NCBI RefSeq assembly: GCF_000350225.1
Contig: NW_005179287.1
Coordinates: 1 to 64,000 of the forward strand
From: Chondrus crispus
Lineage: Eukaryota; Rhodophyta; Florideophyceae; Gigartinales; Gigartinaceae
Length of the DNA stretch: 64,000 bases
Direction of reading: 5' to 3'
Of this stretch, positions 11,736 through 23,207 are shown piece after piece (the first letter of the stretch is position 1; every line of letters starts with the position of its first letter). The notes beneath the pieces were generated by a model, which saw only the letters and a list, made by a program, of their open reading frames with translations, did not search any database and had not been told where the DNA came from. A program made the position numbers and the translations under genes.

Positions 11736-12868
11736 TCAGGCAGGTCCCTTGAGGACGTTCATGAAGTACTCAGCCTTCTGCAGAGCGGTCAAGCGGTGCT
11801 GACGTGCGCACGCCTCGTAGTCTCGTATAAGAAGTTCCACCGACTGTGACAAGTCGCCAGTGAACTTCCGATTAGAGAACTGCTGGTGGACATAATTTGC
11901 CTTGCGAGTGTCTCCCCAGTCCGGGGAGTTATCGAGGGCATCGGCACCTTGCTTTGAAGGTCTGGTTGCTGCTCTTGGCTGCAGAGCGTCCATAGCTGTT
12001 AAGGGCGAGGGTAGTTCCTGGCTGCGGATGTGTCCAGCGTCAAAGACGACCGAACCGATTCCGGGACCTGGGGGATACCGATCAAATCCCCGCGAATGTG
12101 GTGTGATTGGATCTAGGACTGGTGCAGAGACCTCCGGTGCGGTTCTCTGGGATGAGTCTCCGGGGTTGGGCGCAGCCCTCACCGTGGAGGTTCCACCAGT
12201 TCGGCGAGAAAGCAGGGCACGTGCCTGCTTGAACTTGTCGACAACTGAACGAGTTGAACTGGGGTCTAAACCAAGAACAAATGCGAGCCAGACTTGGTTT
12301 ATGATGCTTTTGTGGGCCCGTTCATAGTCACGGAGGAACACTCCTGATATAAAGTCGGCAGGTATGTCATCAAAGCCGTAAAGTTCGGCAATGCTGTAAA
12401 GGACCTTGATCGGGAATGTTGGTCGACAGTAGTAACTGTCAGTGAAGACGGAAGATGGGGCAGGTAGCATGTCAGACATAGTCTCACAAACATCGATCGG
12501 TTTAGGCATTACGGCTTGGGTTGTCCCCGAGCTTTGGGCCACGGGATACAGATGAAGCACATTCCTTGCGGCACCGAGGTACTGACTATAGAAGTCATCC
12601 TCCTCTTGGATGCAGGTCGCCATTTCTGGAGGCGAGCATATCGCTGAAAGGCCTGCGCCTTTGTTATAGCCGTTGGAGCTGTATCACCATCTGTAACGGT
12701 GGGTGAAGAGTTGGTAAGATTGGCCGGGGCAGAGGCGTTGTCTTGCGACATATTGGGAAGGGTGGATGGGATCTTCTGATCTGCACGAAGGGATGAAAGT
12801 TGAAGCACAAATCGCACCTTCGAATCCGGATTGTCGTTGAACGGTGTTTTTGTGCCTCGCGCGAGCAA
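11736..12868 (-). CDS. Copia gag, N-terminal part
   Basis: Two overlapping minus-strand open stretches cover the first internal gene after the 5' LTR. The longer (11736-12623) encodes about 295 residues with helical segments such as ELYGFDDIPADFISGVFL and IINQVWLAFVLGLDPSST, a proline/threonine/serine linker, and a second helical patch. This is capsid-like organisation without a motif I can name. Position (first gene after the LTR) and continuity with the zinc-knuckle frame support gag. The stretch up to 12868 reaches into the 5' LTR. Confidence 0.65.
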
Positions 12869-13134
12869 TCGCTCGTACGATCGAGCGATTGAGTAGTCGC
12901 GCGGTGGGGAAGACGGGGTGATCCGGCGAATGCCTTCAAGAGTAGAGAACGCGCGCCGGCCAATGCCTTTGCTATAGAAGTGTAGCTTGGTGCTTTTACA
13001 ACTCTAATAAACGTTCTGGTCTTATGAAAGCGTAGGGTGAATACACTACCATGGCATAAGTATCTCGGCACCACGGGAGCTCACCGGCCGGTGGGGACGG
13101 TAGTGTAAGCCCATGTAAGCCTCAGAAACGGACA
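12832..13134 (-). repeat. 5' LTR of the copia element
   Basis: The 303-bp partner of 4977-5279. It starts TGTC and ends GACA on the plus strand, and is followed by CTCAG, the second half of the target duplication. On the minus strand it is upstream of gag. The bases next to it on the internal side (ATCCGGATTCGAAGG in element sense) include a string resembling a tRNA T-loop complement and may be the primer site; this is uncertain. Confidence 0.93.
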
Positions 13135-13566
13135 CTCAGGAGGTTTCTACTTGGCGACAGGGCATGATCAACTCAGCTTTTGCTTGAGCGAGGTCGACAG
13201 CCAAAATTTGTTATGATCTTTTCCTAAAAGATCATATTGTACAGCACCACAGTTTAAAAGACTTGTACACTTTGGTGCTGTACAATAACGCTTGCTGCTA
13301 CCGGTAGGAGGGTGAATACTGTTCAGATTTGGCCAACTCGGATTGCGGCAATGACGGAACAGCAATGACGGAAGCAGCAATGACGGAAGCAGCAATGAAG
13401 GAAGCAGCAATGACGGAAGCAGCAATGAAGGAAGCAGCAATGACAGAAGCAGCAATGACGGAAGCAGCAATGATGGAAACTCTCATCCGCCATTGGGTTG
13501 TCGTATGATACCTTACAGTACAGTATGACAACACAGTAGAGAAGCGTACAGCACCCTTGGTACAGT
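13135..13566. other. Intergenic stretch with an inverted repeat
   Basis: Apart from the minisatellite listed separately I see no gene. An imperfect inverted repeat at about 13237-13288 (TGTACAGCACCA against TGGTGCTGTACA) could form a hairpin. The right edge at about 13566 is where similarity to the second duplicated segment (43165 onward) begins. Confidence 0.4.
13345..13478 (+). repeat. 15-bp minisatellite, about eight or nine units
   Basis: Tandem units of AGCAATGACGGAAGC, some reading AATGAAGG or AATGACAG. Fifteen is a multiple of three, so ORFs on either strand give repetitive peptides that should not be taken as protein. The flanks (GGCCAACTCGGAT before; CTCATCC and CCATTGG after) recur around a shorter version at about 36046-36150, so the array sits inside a dispersed repeat. 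Confidence 0.85.
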
Positions 13567-13945
13567 ACTTCAGCCAGCTCCGCCTCCAGTAATCTCCGCC
13601 GTCGGGGCATCACCTTCTTCCCCTCTGCGACGTTTGAGCCGCAATGTCCTACACCTCGGGGGGCAAGTCTTCGATGCTTGTTTTCACAACAGTTCAAACA
13701 ACGTGGTTCAACCAAAATGACCCTGTGCAGACGCCGCCCACCGCTTTCGCACTCCCACGTGCCTCTCACGTGCCTCTCACGTCAAAATTGTTCATGCTTT
13801 CGGGACATTCATTGCGACATCGCCTTGCACCTAACAGTTACCTTCAAATCTTCTTCTTGACTCCTCCATAAACGTAAACTTTACGGTCGCTCGCGACATC
13901 AACACTTGCTTTTTAAAAAATTATGTGCATACAGTACAGTAAACC

Positions 13946-15589
13946 TCACTCCTTGCCATCAAAAACCTTCTCAATCACGTCCTCGTCTTCCGCGAAAGGA
14001 ACAGCGTCCCCCTGAGTCGCCCCCTGACCGTACGGCCCTGGATCATGCTGTACATCCCCTGGCGACACCGCCTCCGATGTTCCAGGCCACTCTTCGTTCA
14101 CTTGTTCATTTCCGCGCACCCCCACTATCTCGGATGCCACCCCGCCCGCGTTGCCCGAACCCGGTAGCAGCGACGCCTCTGCCGCATACCCCACCGGAAA
14201 CGTCGCTGCATTCATCTGTCTTGGCGTCGCCACGTTCACGCTGCCGTCCCCACCCCCCGCACTCGGCGGCGCGATTGGGTGAGGCGTGATTCGCGCCATA
14301 TTCGCAAAATCGCCTCCCGCCGAGTCTTGAGCAAGGGGCACCCCGATAAACCCTCCCTCGCTCGCCTCTGCTGCAATGCTGAAAGGTGATTCTGCGCCGC
14401 GTCTACGTCTTGTGACCGTGATAACGATAAATGCTACCATAACAACAGCAATCAAACCGACGGGTAGCGCGATCACAAGGATTGTGCCTATCTCCGCCTC
14501 ACCGTCATCGTCTGTAGCTTCTACTGAACTCGGCCGAAGGACAGGGTCTACGGAATTCGATGAAGTGTAATCCACTCCGACTGAGTCGAAGAATTCCCGG
14601 AAGCGCGCAACTCGTACGTTAATTCCAGGAAAGTCCAACGACCCGCACCTCAGACCCCCCATGACTGTAGCCACTAAAACTGCCTCCCCATCCGCATCTA
14701 CGGAATCGTACTGCAGTACAGGCCCGCCACTGTCCCCAAAGCTAGCGCAAATCAATAATGAACAATGGTGTTAGTTTTTTGTCTTGCCTGTACGCAGAAG
14801 GCAAGTCATGGGAAAAGGTCGTGCGCGTTTCACTTACCAGGCCCCGCAACGTCTCTCGCGGATATATCCTGCGCATGTGTTGACGTCGGATTGCGAGAAA
14901 AATCCTCCTACATTGTAGAGCTTGTCACACTCGTCACTTGAGACAGTCGGGACGTCGACCTGTTGCAATTGTCGCGAATCATCCAACACCGTCGCCCCTT
15001 CCTGTTCCTCAGCCGTCTCGCCAAAACCAACGATTCGGACGAAAGAGTCGGCCACAGGGATGGTGACATTCGTGTTGATTTTCAACGGGACTGCCTCTTT
15101 TGGGGCATCTGTGCCAAGCCAGACGGCGGCAATGTCATTCCGGATATTTTCTTTTAAATTATCGACACCCTCGGTATATGCAGGTGGGGCGTAGGCGATC
15201 GCCACTGGGACTTCCACGACGCTGGTGAGAGTTGTGCCGCGCACGAGAAAGGCAACGGTGTCAAGTGCGCCGATATTGCAGTGGGCCGCAGTGATCACCC
15301 AGCGGCTAGAGACGAGGGTACCAGTGCACAGGAATAATCCACCTCTGAGTAAGGCGACGACTGAACGAGCAAGTTTGAGTGAAGCGACATCGCCGTTGAT
15401 GATGCGCGGAGTCACGTTGGAGATGGAGCGAGGCTGACTGGGAGGGTCATTCGTGTAGATAACGGGGCATTCCGCGGAGCGTGAGACATGGGACGGATTG
15501 AGAAGTGATGTGTTGAGGTGGGCGGCCGAGGGGGGCGTGAGAGTGGTGAAAAAAGTGAGCAAGAGCGGAATGAGGAGAGAGCGGAGCAT
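13946..15589 (-). CDS. Membrane-anchored serine protease, copy A
   Basis: A chymotrypsin-fold (family S1) peptidase, predicted to sit on the cell surface or in the secretory pathway. Coding is 15589-14838 joined to 14741-13946, giving 515 residues. The 96-bp intron has donor GTAAGTG and acceptor GCTAG, and splits the Cys codon just before FGDSGG. A hydrophobic signal peptide covers residues 1-22. The mature start resembles IINGDVA (about 63). The triad is His103 (TAAHC), Asp152 (NDIAAVWL) and Ser255 (GDSGGP). A single membrane span (about 335-360) ends in RRRR, followed by a 150-residue Gly/Ala/Pro-rich tail. The S1-pocket base position aligns to Gly rather than the Asp of trypsin, so trypsin-like specificity is unlikely (inference). 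The start was chosen because it opens directly with the signal peptide. All catalytic residues are present and the gene looks intact. Confidence 0.88.
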
Positions 15590-15689
15590 AGCCGTGTCAG
15601 GCTGGAGTAAGGTGCATTAGTGAACTGGGAAGGCTGCGCTGATGTTCCTGGGAATATAACGTAGGGAAGGGATGGGGGTGGGCAAAGGG

Positions 15690-15874
15690 GGGGGGGGGGG
15701 GGGGGAAAAGGGGGGGGGCCCTATAAAATGGGTGTTAAAACACCCCAGTTTCCCCCAAACCCTTTTGGGTTTAANNNNNNNNNNNNNNNNNNNNNNNNNN
15801 NNNNNNNNNNNNNNNNNNNNNNNNNNNNNNNNNNNNNNNNNNNNNNNNNNNNNNNNNNNNNNNNNNNNNNNNNN
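15690..15874. other. Poly-G tract and 100-base assembly gap
   Basis: A run of G (about 15690-15720) is followed by anomalous sequence and 100 Ns (15775-15874). Copy B has its gap beside a similar G run (45281-45371). The gap lies 0.2-0.3 kb upstream of the protease start, so the promoter is partly unread. Sequence next to the gap in copy A has no counterpart in copy B and may be low quality. Confidence 0.8.
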
Positions 15875-16228
15875 GGATCGAGGTGAGGAAAAGGCTGAGT
15901 GATAGCAGACGGGGGGGAGGGGAGAGGGGGGTGGGCCGTATGACGTGTGTGTCAGAGCACCTCAGTTGCACCGAAGCGCTGTCGGTATCACCTGCGGGGG
16001 GGTGGGGGGTTGAAATGAGGAAACTGTGCTGGGAAGCACCGTTTGTGTAGTACCATTTTCAGGTCTTTCAACCCTCTCTTATGCTGTGAGTACTGTATAT
16101 TCCGAACAACAAAGCATGGCATAACAACCGAAACAGCCGACCTTGTTGCTTCTAAAGAAGCATTGTTGAAAGGAGAAATCCCTCCAAGCTCTTGCGGCTA
16201 CCGTACAGTAGACTACCAATGGGGTCGC

Positions 16229-16542
16229 TGCCAAGATAGGCATATCATAAGGCCTCTGGCCATGAGGTGGCGAAAGCCATTTCGTCCAATAAGAACGCTC
16301 CGGACCGCCGCCGTCCATACTTGGACGGCTGGCATTGGGCGACGAATGTAGTCGGACCAAAAGGGAGAATGCGCACCATCGTAGATTTAACTATTAATTA
16401 GTAATCTACACTCGACGGCGGCGCGGTATCGCGCCCACCAGTCTCGGACTGGATGACATAAAGTTGTGTGACCGGGGGCAGCTCGCCCCCTCACACCGGA
16501 GAGGGACACACTCTCGCTCATGTTTATTGCTCACCTCGTTCA
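16229..16542. mobile_element. 314-bp solo LTR in duplication copy A
   Basis: The unit begins TG and ends CA, and is flanked by the 5-bp duplication GTCGC (16224-16228 and 16543-16547). The paralogous site in copy B (about 45635-45640) is empty and continuous, so it is a clean insertion. Size, ends and target duplication fit a solo LTR of a family different from both the 303-bp copia LTR and Gypsy-A. Element orientation cannot be told without an internal region. Confidence 0.82.
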
Positions 16543-16763
16543 GTCGCATGAGGTGCAACTTCTTGCATGACAACAATGCGCGCTCTCCCAGGCTGGGCAC
16601 TCCCTCAGGCTGAGCACTTTCCCAGGCTGAGCGCTCTCCCAGGTTGTTCAACAAGACCGAGACCTACACGTTGAACACCTGTCCTCCGTGTACAAACCCG
16701 GCTAGACATCCATCCCAGCCTGCACGAAGCCAGCCAGCCCTCAGTACAGTTGTAAGAGCATCT

Positions 16764-17134
16764 CTAACAGTTCGGCAACTATTTTGGCCAATGTAAACAA
16801 TTTTTTCAACGCACTGGTTCCCCTTTTTGCCGCACTTTTCCGAAACCGAGTCACCCAGATCAGCCCCCGCCACTTGCTAACCTTGGTAGCTCTGTGACTG
16901 ATTATAACCTGCCCGCCTTTTCTGTTTTTACCGCCATTCGAAAGCCCATTACTTTCACTTGTCCGCCAAAAATCCAGACTGTGCCGTGCCATTACAACGT
17001 AATATGCTTTTCCATATCGATCGATAGCCGCCCATCATCTCCATTCCGGAAAAGTGCGGCAAAAAGGGAAGCAGAGCGTTGCCAAAATAGTTTATGTTTG
17101 CCAAAATATTTAATGGACATTATTTGACTGTTAG
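16764..17134. repeat. Long-inverted-repeat MITE-like element
   Basis: An imperfect inverted repeat has arms 16764-16842 and 17047-17134 and a spacer of about 200 bp. Both arms begin CTAACAGT at the outer edge and end TTTTTGCCGCACTTTTCC at the inner edge, with ATTTTGGC blocks between. No coding capacity is evident. This architecture fits a non-autonomous fold-back DNA element. I could not identify a target duplication with confidence. Confidence 0.6.
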
Positions 17135-17921
17135 AATAAAGAGTTTTTTCGGGCCACGGCCATTATTTGATGTTTCCAAATTAGTTTCCGTGCGATTCAA
17201 ACTTGTAAAAGGGGTTCATTTAAGTGACTTCGTTCCCTTGAAGGAAGGCATGATGTGATTTCGTTACCGTTGTAAAGCTATATGCACGCTATATGTGTTT
17301 ACTGAGCTTTAAAAAGTCAAAACTGGTGAAGGACTGGGTAGGATACGGCCTTTTCACCAGACATGCATAGAAAAAAACAGTCACTTGCCACATTTTATCA
17401 TGAACTGTTACCGCATGACCGTATCGTCTCGCTATGTGCTTGCTTTTTACTGGGTACCTCAATTGCTCAATAGATTTGCTGGAATACAGTCGCAGCGCAA
17501 CACTACCGGGCAGTTTACATCCGGTCAGCGATTCTGACCGGATGTGGACTGTGCGGTAGCTGGTCAGTGCCAGCGATGTGATCTTCGGACGCTGCGATCC
17601 ATGCACGAGCAACAACGCAATTCTCCTCGACATCCCAGGTCTTTGGCGCCCTAAGATGGCAGAAAGTGTGAGGAACCGAGTAGAGCACAAAGTACAGTGC
17701 ATGAAATATGCGATGTATCAATCGCTAGGGGTTGAAGTATAAGTTGCCCGGAAGACACATTTGCCAGAAACAGGTACCCCACTAGCCAATCCGAAGGGTT
17801 TTCGTGTCACCTCTCTTAAATGGATTAGAGCACGACTTGGGTCTAATGGACGGTCGAAAAGACACACATCGAATTCCAATCTATCGGAAAATCTATTCGA
17901 ATAGAATAGAACCATGCCGAA
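17135..17921. other. No gene recognised before Gypsy-A
   Basis: AT-richer DNA between the fold-back element and the Gypsy-A 3' LTR. Minus-strand open stretches (for example 17289-17702) have unremarkable composition and no motif. A short hairpin-like string (CATCCGGTCAG...CTGACCGGATG, about 17518-17544) is present. Confidence 0.35.
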
Positions 17922-18592
17922 TGTAGCATAAACACCCCCAGCGATAGGAGTGTATGCACAGTTCGACCGAGATCCTTGTCGATCGGGAAGACGGGGGTGA
18001 AGCGGGACACCAGCTAACGGCAACGGGCAGCGGGCTCGGGTAGCGTGGTAGAGCGGGAACGGGAGGACGCCGGTACGCGCGAGCGGTTCGACGCCTCGAC
18101 GCTCCGGCGCGGTACTGGGTAACGATCCAGTACCGACGGCCGGAGGCGGAGCCGGCTTGTGGGCGTACCCTGCGCGTCCTCAACCCGCGCTCGGTGCCGC
18201 TCCAAGGTCGTAAGCAAGCGCTACCTTAGAATAAGCGGGAAGTCGGACCTTGACGGTCGGTGGGTGACAAATCCGTGCTTGTCCTCCTCCACCGCCGCCG
18301 GTCTGCTTCATATGTAATACAAAAAACGATCTACAAGTCTACAGTACCGAAGTACTGTAGTGGACTACTGTAGTACAGTGCGGACCGTACTGTAATGCTG
18401 TCAGCCATCGGGGCTGACAGTACACGTGTGCGCGCGCTTCCGTCCCGTGGATACACGTGTACACGTGTGTGCCCTGTATCTGAGAGGTACACGTGGCCAC
18501 GTGCAGTGGTATTGTAGAGCATCAGGCTCTACAGCACTAGATCCGTTGTTGATCTAATCTAATTAAAAGCCTCAGGGGGGTGTTATACTACA
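17922..18592 (-). repeat. 3' LTR of Gypsy-A
   Basis: A 671-bp LTR, with TGTAGCATAA on the left and TATACTACA on the right of the plus strand. It is homologous to 30576-31253, with scattered differences and small indels. It contains the family's TACTGTAG-rich and CACGTG-rich block (about 18350-18500). Confidence 0.9.
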
Positions 18593-21500
18593 CGGCTCCC
18601 CCTTGAGCGGGGACGTCTGCGTCCACGGGTGCTTGTAAGGAGAGTGCCATGGTCGACCGTGTCATTTATACGGTGCATCTCGTTCGTGCCGGTGTCCTCG
18701 CCCTCTGGTCGCTATCCTTCGTGCCCTGCCCGACACTCGTCCGTGCTCGTGCTCCTTCTGCTCGCACGCCGTCGTTCGCGTGTACTTTCGCCTTTCCCCC
18801 GTGTCCCTCGAGATTCGAGTCTCATCCTCCCAGGGATTTTCCGCCTCCCAAACGACTCCCTCTTAAATTCTCGTCCCTGTTAGTTCTTCTTGCGTTAGCC
18901 TCGGACGCGCCGCCGCGTCATTGACTCATCGACTTGCCTTTAGGATCGGCCTCATCACGCGGACCACGCCGCAGCCATCGCCAGAAGTCCGAAAGTTTCC
19001 TCCACGCGGGACAGGCGTATTTCGGCCACGCCTGTACCTTAGTCGTCCAGGGACCTCCGATGTCCCTATGCAAAAGCCGACTGGGCTGTTTTTGATATAT
19101 AAATTGAAGACGTCGATGGGTCCTTGGACGGGGCTAAGGAAGCTCTTACATGCCCCCCGAGGACAGCGATCCAGGATCAGGAGAGTGGGACACCGACGCT
19201 GGCCATGTAAAATGCGGGATGTCCCCGTTCTGTGGCCACGGTTCACACTGGAGTCGACTACAGTACAAAACCCACTTCTAACACTCACCGCGCACGCACG
19301 GGAATTCGCGCGTGCCATTCGCACAATTATACCTGTACCGTAACGGAGGCTCTTTCCTTCTTACTTGAAGTCTCACGGTGCCCCCGCGCTTGCATGCGAC
19401 ACGCGAGGGAACAAAATAGGCGTGTGTGTATCCTTGTGCACATGGTCCTCGAGGCGTATCGTCCACGCGCCTCGATCTTCCTATTCCCGTCTGTTGACGC
19501 GTTCCCTAACCGGTTCTTGTCGCGGCGGCTCCTTTCCGCGTGGCGTGGGCCACCGACACGGCGCGTGTGGCGCGTACTGCGCGTGCGCTATACACGTGTG
19601 TGCGCCAGCGACAGCGCGATGTGCTTCACCAAAAAATTGCAATGGCATATTTTTGGCAAAAGTCTCTTAACGATATATGATTGGTGCGCTGTCACCAGTA
19701 GGCCAAAAGTTGTCAAAAATTATAACCTGGTGGAGCCCACCAGCGTACAGCACCATGCCCGTCGCTCTTCGCAATCCTTCTCACGTCGCCCGCGTGCCGA
19801 CGACGTGTGCACGCTCTGGAAGCAGACGCATGTTGCGTTGGGAGGTTTATAGCGACGCTCGGGGAACTCGAGGTCCCACTTTTGTCGTACGCGGCGGTTT
19901 TCTGACCTATGATCTCGGTCGTCCATTCGCGGTCGATGCATGCTACAGCACCCTCTTGAATCGAGGTCCGGGTTTCGGTGGGGGCGCGTCGAGCGCGACC
20001 GGAACCCTTCGTCTACTCACCCTGATTCTTTCCGTATTGCTGAGCGCGTGCTGTCTTCGCCACGACTCATGTGGCTCGTTCCAAGGACACTACCACGATG
20101 TCCTCAGAACGAATGTTTCGGCCTTCTCTCGGTCCTCATGCCGGCAGGACCCTTAAGAGTCGGTCCGTTTTGACCCTTACTCTGAGTAGCGAGATCTTTG
20201 CGTCGCTCCCCTTCTTCATGATGAGCGAGTCGGTCGTATGCAACGCAACATTGAGGTTTTCACACGAATAATCCAATGCAATGCCAAACGGATCTCTCGC
20301 AGCCGGCGGATATTGATACGTATCAATATATTAGGGGATTTGATACGTATCAATATTTTGTACGTACGCAAAATATCGTGTCCTCCCGGCGTCTTGCGCT
20401 GGCTGATCATTTTCGAATGGAGGATGTCCTTCGCTTTGCCCGTCTCGATTTTACCGAGTGTCAGGTCATTCACCATGCCTAACGGGGACTGTGTCAGTCG
20501 TTCATCGATCGCCATGGCGCTGTTTGCGAGGGCCCTTCGTTTTTTCTGTTTCGACGCTTCCCCTGTCGTTCAGGGCCAATGGTACTCGTCTATCATTGCC
20601 CTAGCACTTTTGCGGGACCACGTCTTCATCGACGATCCGAATGTCCGTCCAGGCCTCCTTTTCCCTATACCCTGACAGCAGGGCAATTTTTCTTTCTGCA
20701 AACGCCGGCAGTTTCCTTTGCAAGGTCAAAAACGGCATGCATGACGACGGCGGTCAAGGCAGCGCTTGTGTCGGGGTAACAAACCTCGCCCAAGAAGACG
20801 GTAAGGATAATAACGCAGCCTTCTCCACACCTGGCGCGTGCTGGTCGCAGTCCCCCTTCGGTTTCCCTTACCCCTTTTTAGAACGTCCTCGCCATCGGGA
20901 CCCGAGATGGCGATTCTCGAGCTCCGGCTCTATTCCGCTACGTTTGCGACCCGTGCCGGCTCCGTTGCCGGCCACAGGGGTACTGTAGAAATCCCGATCG
21001 CCCGCACGCACGAGGACGCGCGGCAAGGTCTGCTGTGTTTCTCACAAGGGTTTCATGCAGTGTGAGGGGTGACTGCCCCGCCGTCTTTGGCTCTCTCAAT
21101 TATCGTCCGGCCTCCTTCATCAACACGCCGATTGTCCCTCCTTTGTCGGGACAAAAAGGGTCGTGGTTGCCAATTTCACTCTTGGTTCCCGGACCCCCTC
21201 GACGGGGGAAATCCGTGTTCGCCCTTGGCACTCCCCTGCTCTTGTCAAGAGCAGGTTCCTCAGACCCCACTCGTGGTGGTCGCTGCATACCGGCATGCTT
21301 CCCCATGCTCAGACGAGGGGCGACGGAGCGCCCGACATAGATTTTTTGCAACTTGTACACTGTATTCCGACCGAGCATCAGTCGACCCTGACCCCTCTCC
21401 CTACAGGGCCGTTCGTAGTGCGTTGTCTCGCGAGAATTCTGTCGAAAGCGAAAGCGCTTGATTTCGCAACCATACGTTCGGTACGTACGAGCGCGGGGGT

Positions 21501-23207
21501 CTGAACCCTGTCTTTAGGTCCGTGACCCCCTGGTGCTCGGACTCTTCTACGTGGGCCGCGTACTGCAAGCGGTATCGGTCGCAGCGATCCGGCTTGCGCA
21601 GTGCAGTACTGTGGCGAGGTGACGGGCGTGTCTCCCCTTCGATGACACCGGAGGACGACCTCTTTGGAGTCCGTAGGACGTCTTCCGGCGGTTGCCCACA
21701 GTCGGCGTGGGCATATGTGGCCGGTTTTCTGTATTCCGTGGGAGTCGTATGGTGCGCGCACCGCGCAAGGACAATGTTAGTGAGGTAGGCTGTCGCGGGG
21801 TCGTGTCTTCCGCCGCCGTTCGCCGTCGGCGGCGAGGGCGCTGATGCGTGGTTCTGGCTCTCGTTGGTCTTCTACGCGGCTATGGCCGTCCGGCCCTTTC
21901 CGGTCTGGGACCGGCGATTTGGGTCAGACGACAGACGGGGGGGTACTAAGAAGCTCGCGTAGGAGAGTTACAGGGGGACGGCAGATCACGCGCCGCGGTG
22001 CCGCGTTAGTGGGGCGGGGTGCCGATCGATGTGGGCGTACGGGGTGGTAGCGTCCGCCCCTCAGCTGTGGCCATCCCGGGAGTCGTCGCTCGCCGGAGGG
22101 CGGCTCGGGCCACTCGCACCACCGATGTGCCGCGGTCTGCGTGAGGATGGGACTAGGAGGGAAAGCCGAACAGTCGGCTTGGGGGTGCTGGAGCCGGGAT
22201 TGAGGGGCATCCGTTGTCGAGTTCGCACCTTCCACCCCTTCAGTGAGGGGGCGGACGTGTGTACGTTATGTCCGGTACCCGTTGTGCCCTAGCTCAGCGC
22301 CGTCGGCCTTCTCCGTGCTTTTCGTATGGCGCACAGTGTCCACGGACGCGGCCCACGTGCCGGTGTAATTTATCCCGTTAATTTTCCGTTATTTTCAGGG
22401 ATGGCGGCGGGGTGATTTGGTGATGACGTAAGCGGTGTTGGTGCATGGCGCGCACCTCCAGCGTCGTTCACGTGTAACGTTATCATCCCCCGTAATTTTT
22501 CTTATTACGGGGCATGTCCCGGCGCCAGTTTTGAACTGTATTGCGTCCGTGCGCATATATTGGTGCCCCTCGGACGGAGTTGCTCCAGCGCTTTCGCCCC
22601 TTCCTTAACTATCCAGGCGGCCGTTGCGGGGAACGAAGCCTCACTCGCCTGCTCATCGGCACATGCCTTTTGTGCGTTGCCTCGCGCACGGCCCCTGTCG
22701 ATAGGGTCATGACCACGTCGTCCGTCGGGTGATCGGAAAAGGATGCGAACTGAGGGCTTGAAGTGAGCCCCAACCTTCTCGGATATTCCGAGACACAAGT
22801 GACCAGCATTCTGGTCGCTTACTCTTTCCACCGAGGGCTCTCGTGGTTCCACCGCTGATCGCCTCGTTCGTCGGGCGCCCCTCTTCGCCGTGGTTGCTGT
22901 ACTTCACGGATCGTCCGGCAATCCTGTTCGGGGGGGGGGTCGTCCGACTTTTACGATCCGAACGGGGTTTCGCGGTCCTCGTAATTTCGGTCATTACGAG
23001 GGCCCAACATTTTTTCTGGCAGTACTGTTCGTACTGTCCTGTTCTTATGTCTCGCGTCCTTGACGTCCGAGAAGTCAAGACGACTTGACTTGAACACGTC
23101 CCCGGCTGTGACCCTCCGATAGGCTCCACCGTCCTCCTTCGCTTCCCCTTTTAGTCTGTTCGTGCAGGCTGGGGTTAATCCGCGAAGGAGCGGTTGAGGG
23201 TCCCCTC
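18593..23207. other. Gypsy-A 3' internal region, no recognised gene
   Basis: About 4.6 kb lies between the integrase-chromodomain frame and the 3' LTR. The DNA is GC-rich and has many chance frames on both strands. The longest plus-strand ones (19232-19852, 19677-20156) show no domain. A local oddity is a pair of TTGATACGTATCAA palindromes at about 20314-20352. The stretch could be a long untranslated region, an accessory gene too worn to recognise, or captured DNA. Confidence 0.5.

Larger units (their letters stand above)
4977..13134 (-). mobile_element. Full-length Ty1/copia-type retrotransposon
   Basis: Two direct 303-bp LTRs (4977-5279 and 12832-13134) bound the element. They are flanked by the perfect 5-bp target duplication CTCAG (4972-4976 and 13135-13139). 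Gene order on the minus strand is gag, protease, integrase, reverse transcriptase, RNase H, which is the copia order. A purine tract (GGGAGGAAG in element sense) abuts the 3' LTR. The LTRs differ at about five positions by eye, so the insertion is fairly recent. The element carries a later 681-bp solo LTR insertion at 8461-9141 and an unusual 1.6-kb region between RNase H and the 3' LTR. Apart from that insertion it looks nearly whole, with a few breaks. Confidence 0.93.
13567..16755. repeat. Segmental duplication, copy A
   Basis: This segment matches 43165-45872 in direct orientation, from downstream of the serine protease gene to about 1.1 kb upstream of it. Alignment by eye is near-identical over protease exon 1 and the intron and good elsewhere. 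Copy A holds a 314-bp solo LTR (16229-16542) that copy B lacks. Copy B holds a 27-nt inverted duplication (near 45683) that copy A lacks. Both are interrupted by runs of N next to a poly-G tract upstream of the gene. Confidence 0.9.

Noticed and set aside
13345-13478. Repetitive protein gene (A-A-S-V-I type peptides)
   Set aside because: The peptide repeat is just the translation of a 15-bp minisatellite with no conserved surroundings.
19232-20156. Two plus-strand ORFs (206 and 159 codons) as Gypsy-A accessory genes
   Set aside because: No domain, overlapping frames and high GC; reported only as an unexplained region.
22380-22520. Short hairpins such as CCCCGTAAT...ATTACGGGG as terminators or ncRNA
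   Set aside because: Arms under 10 nt in a GC-biased region; expected by chance and no supporting context.
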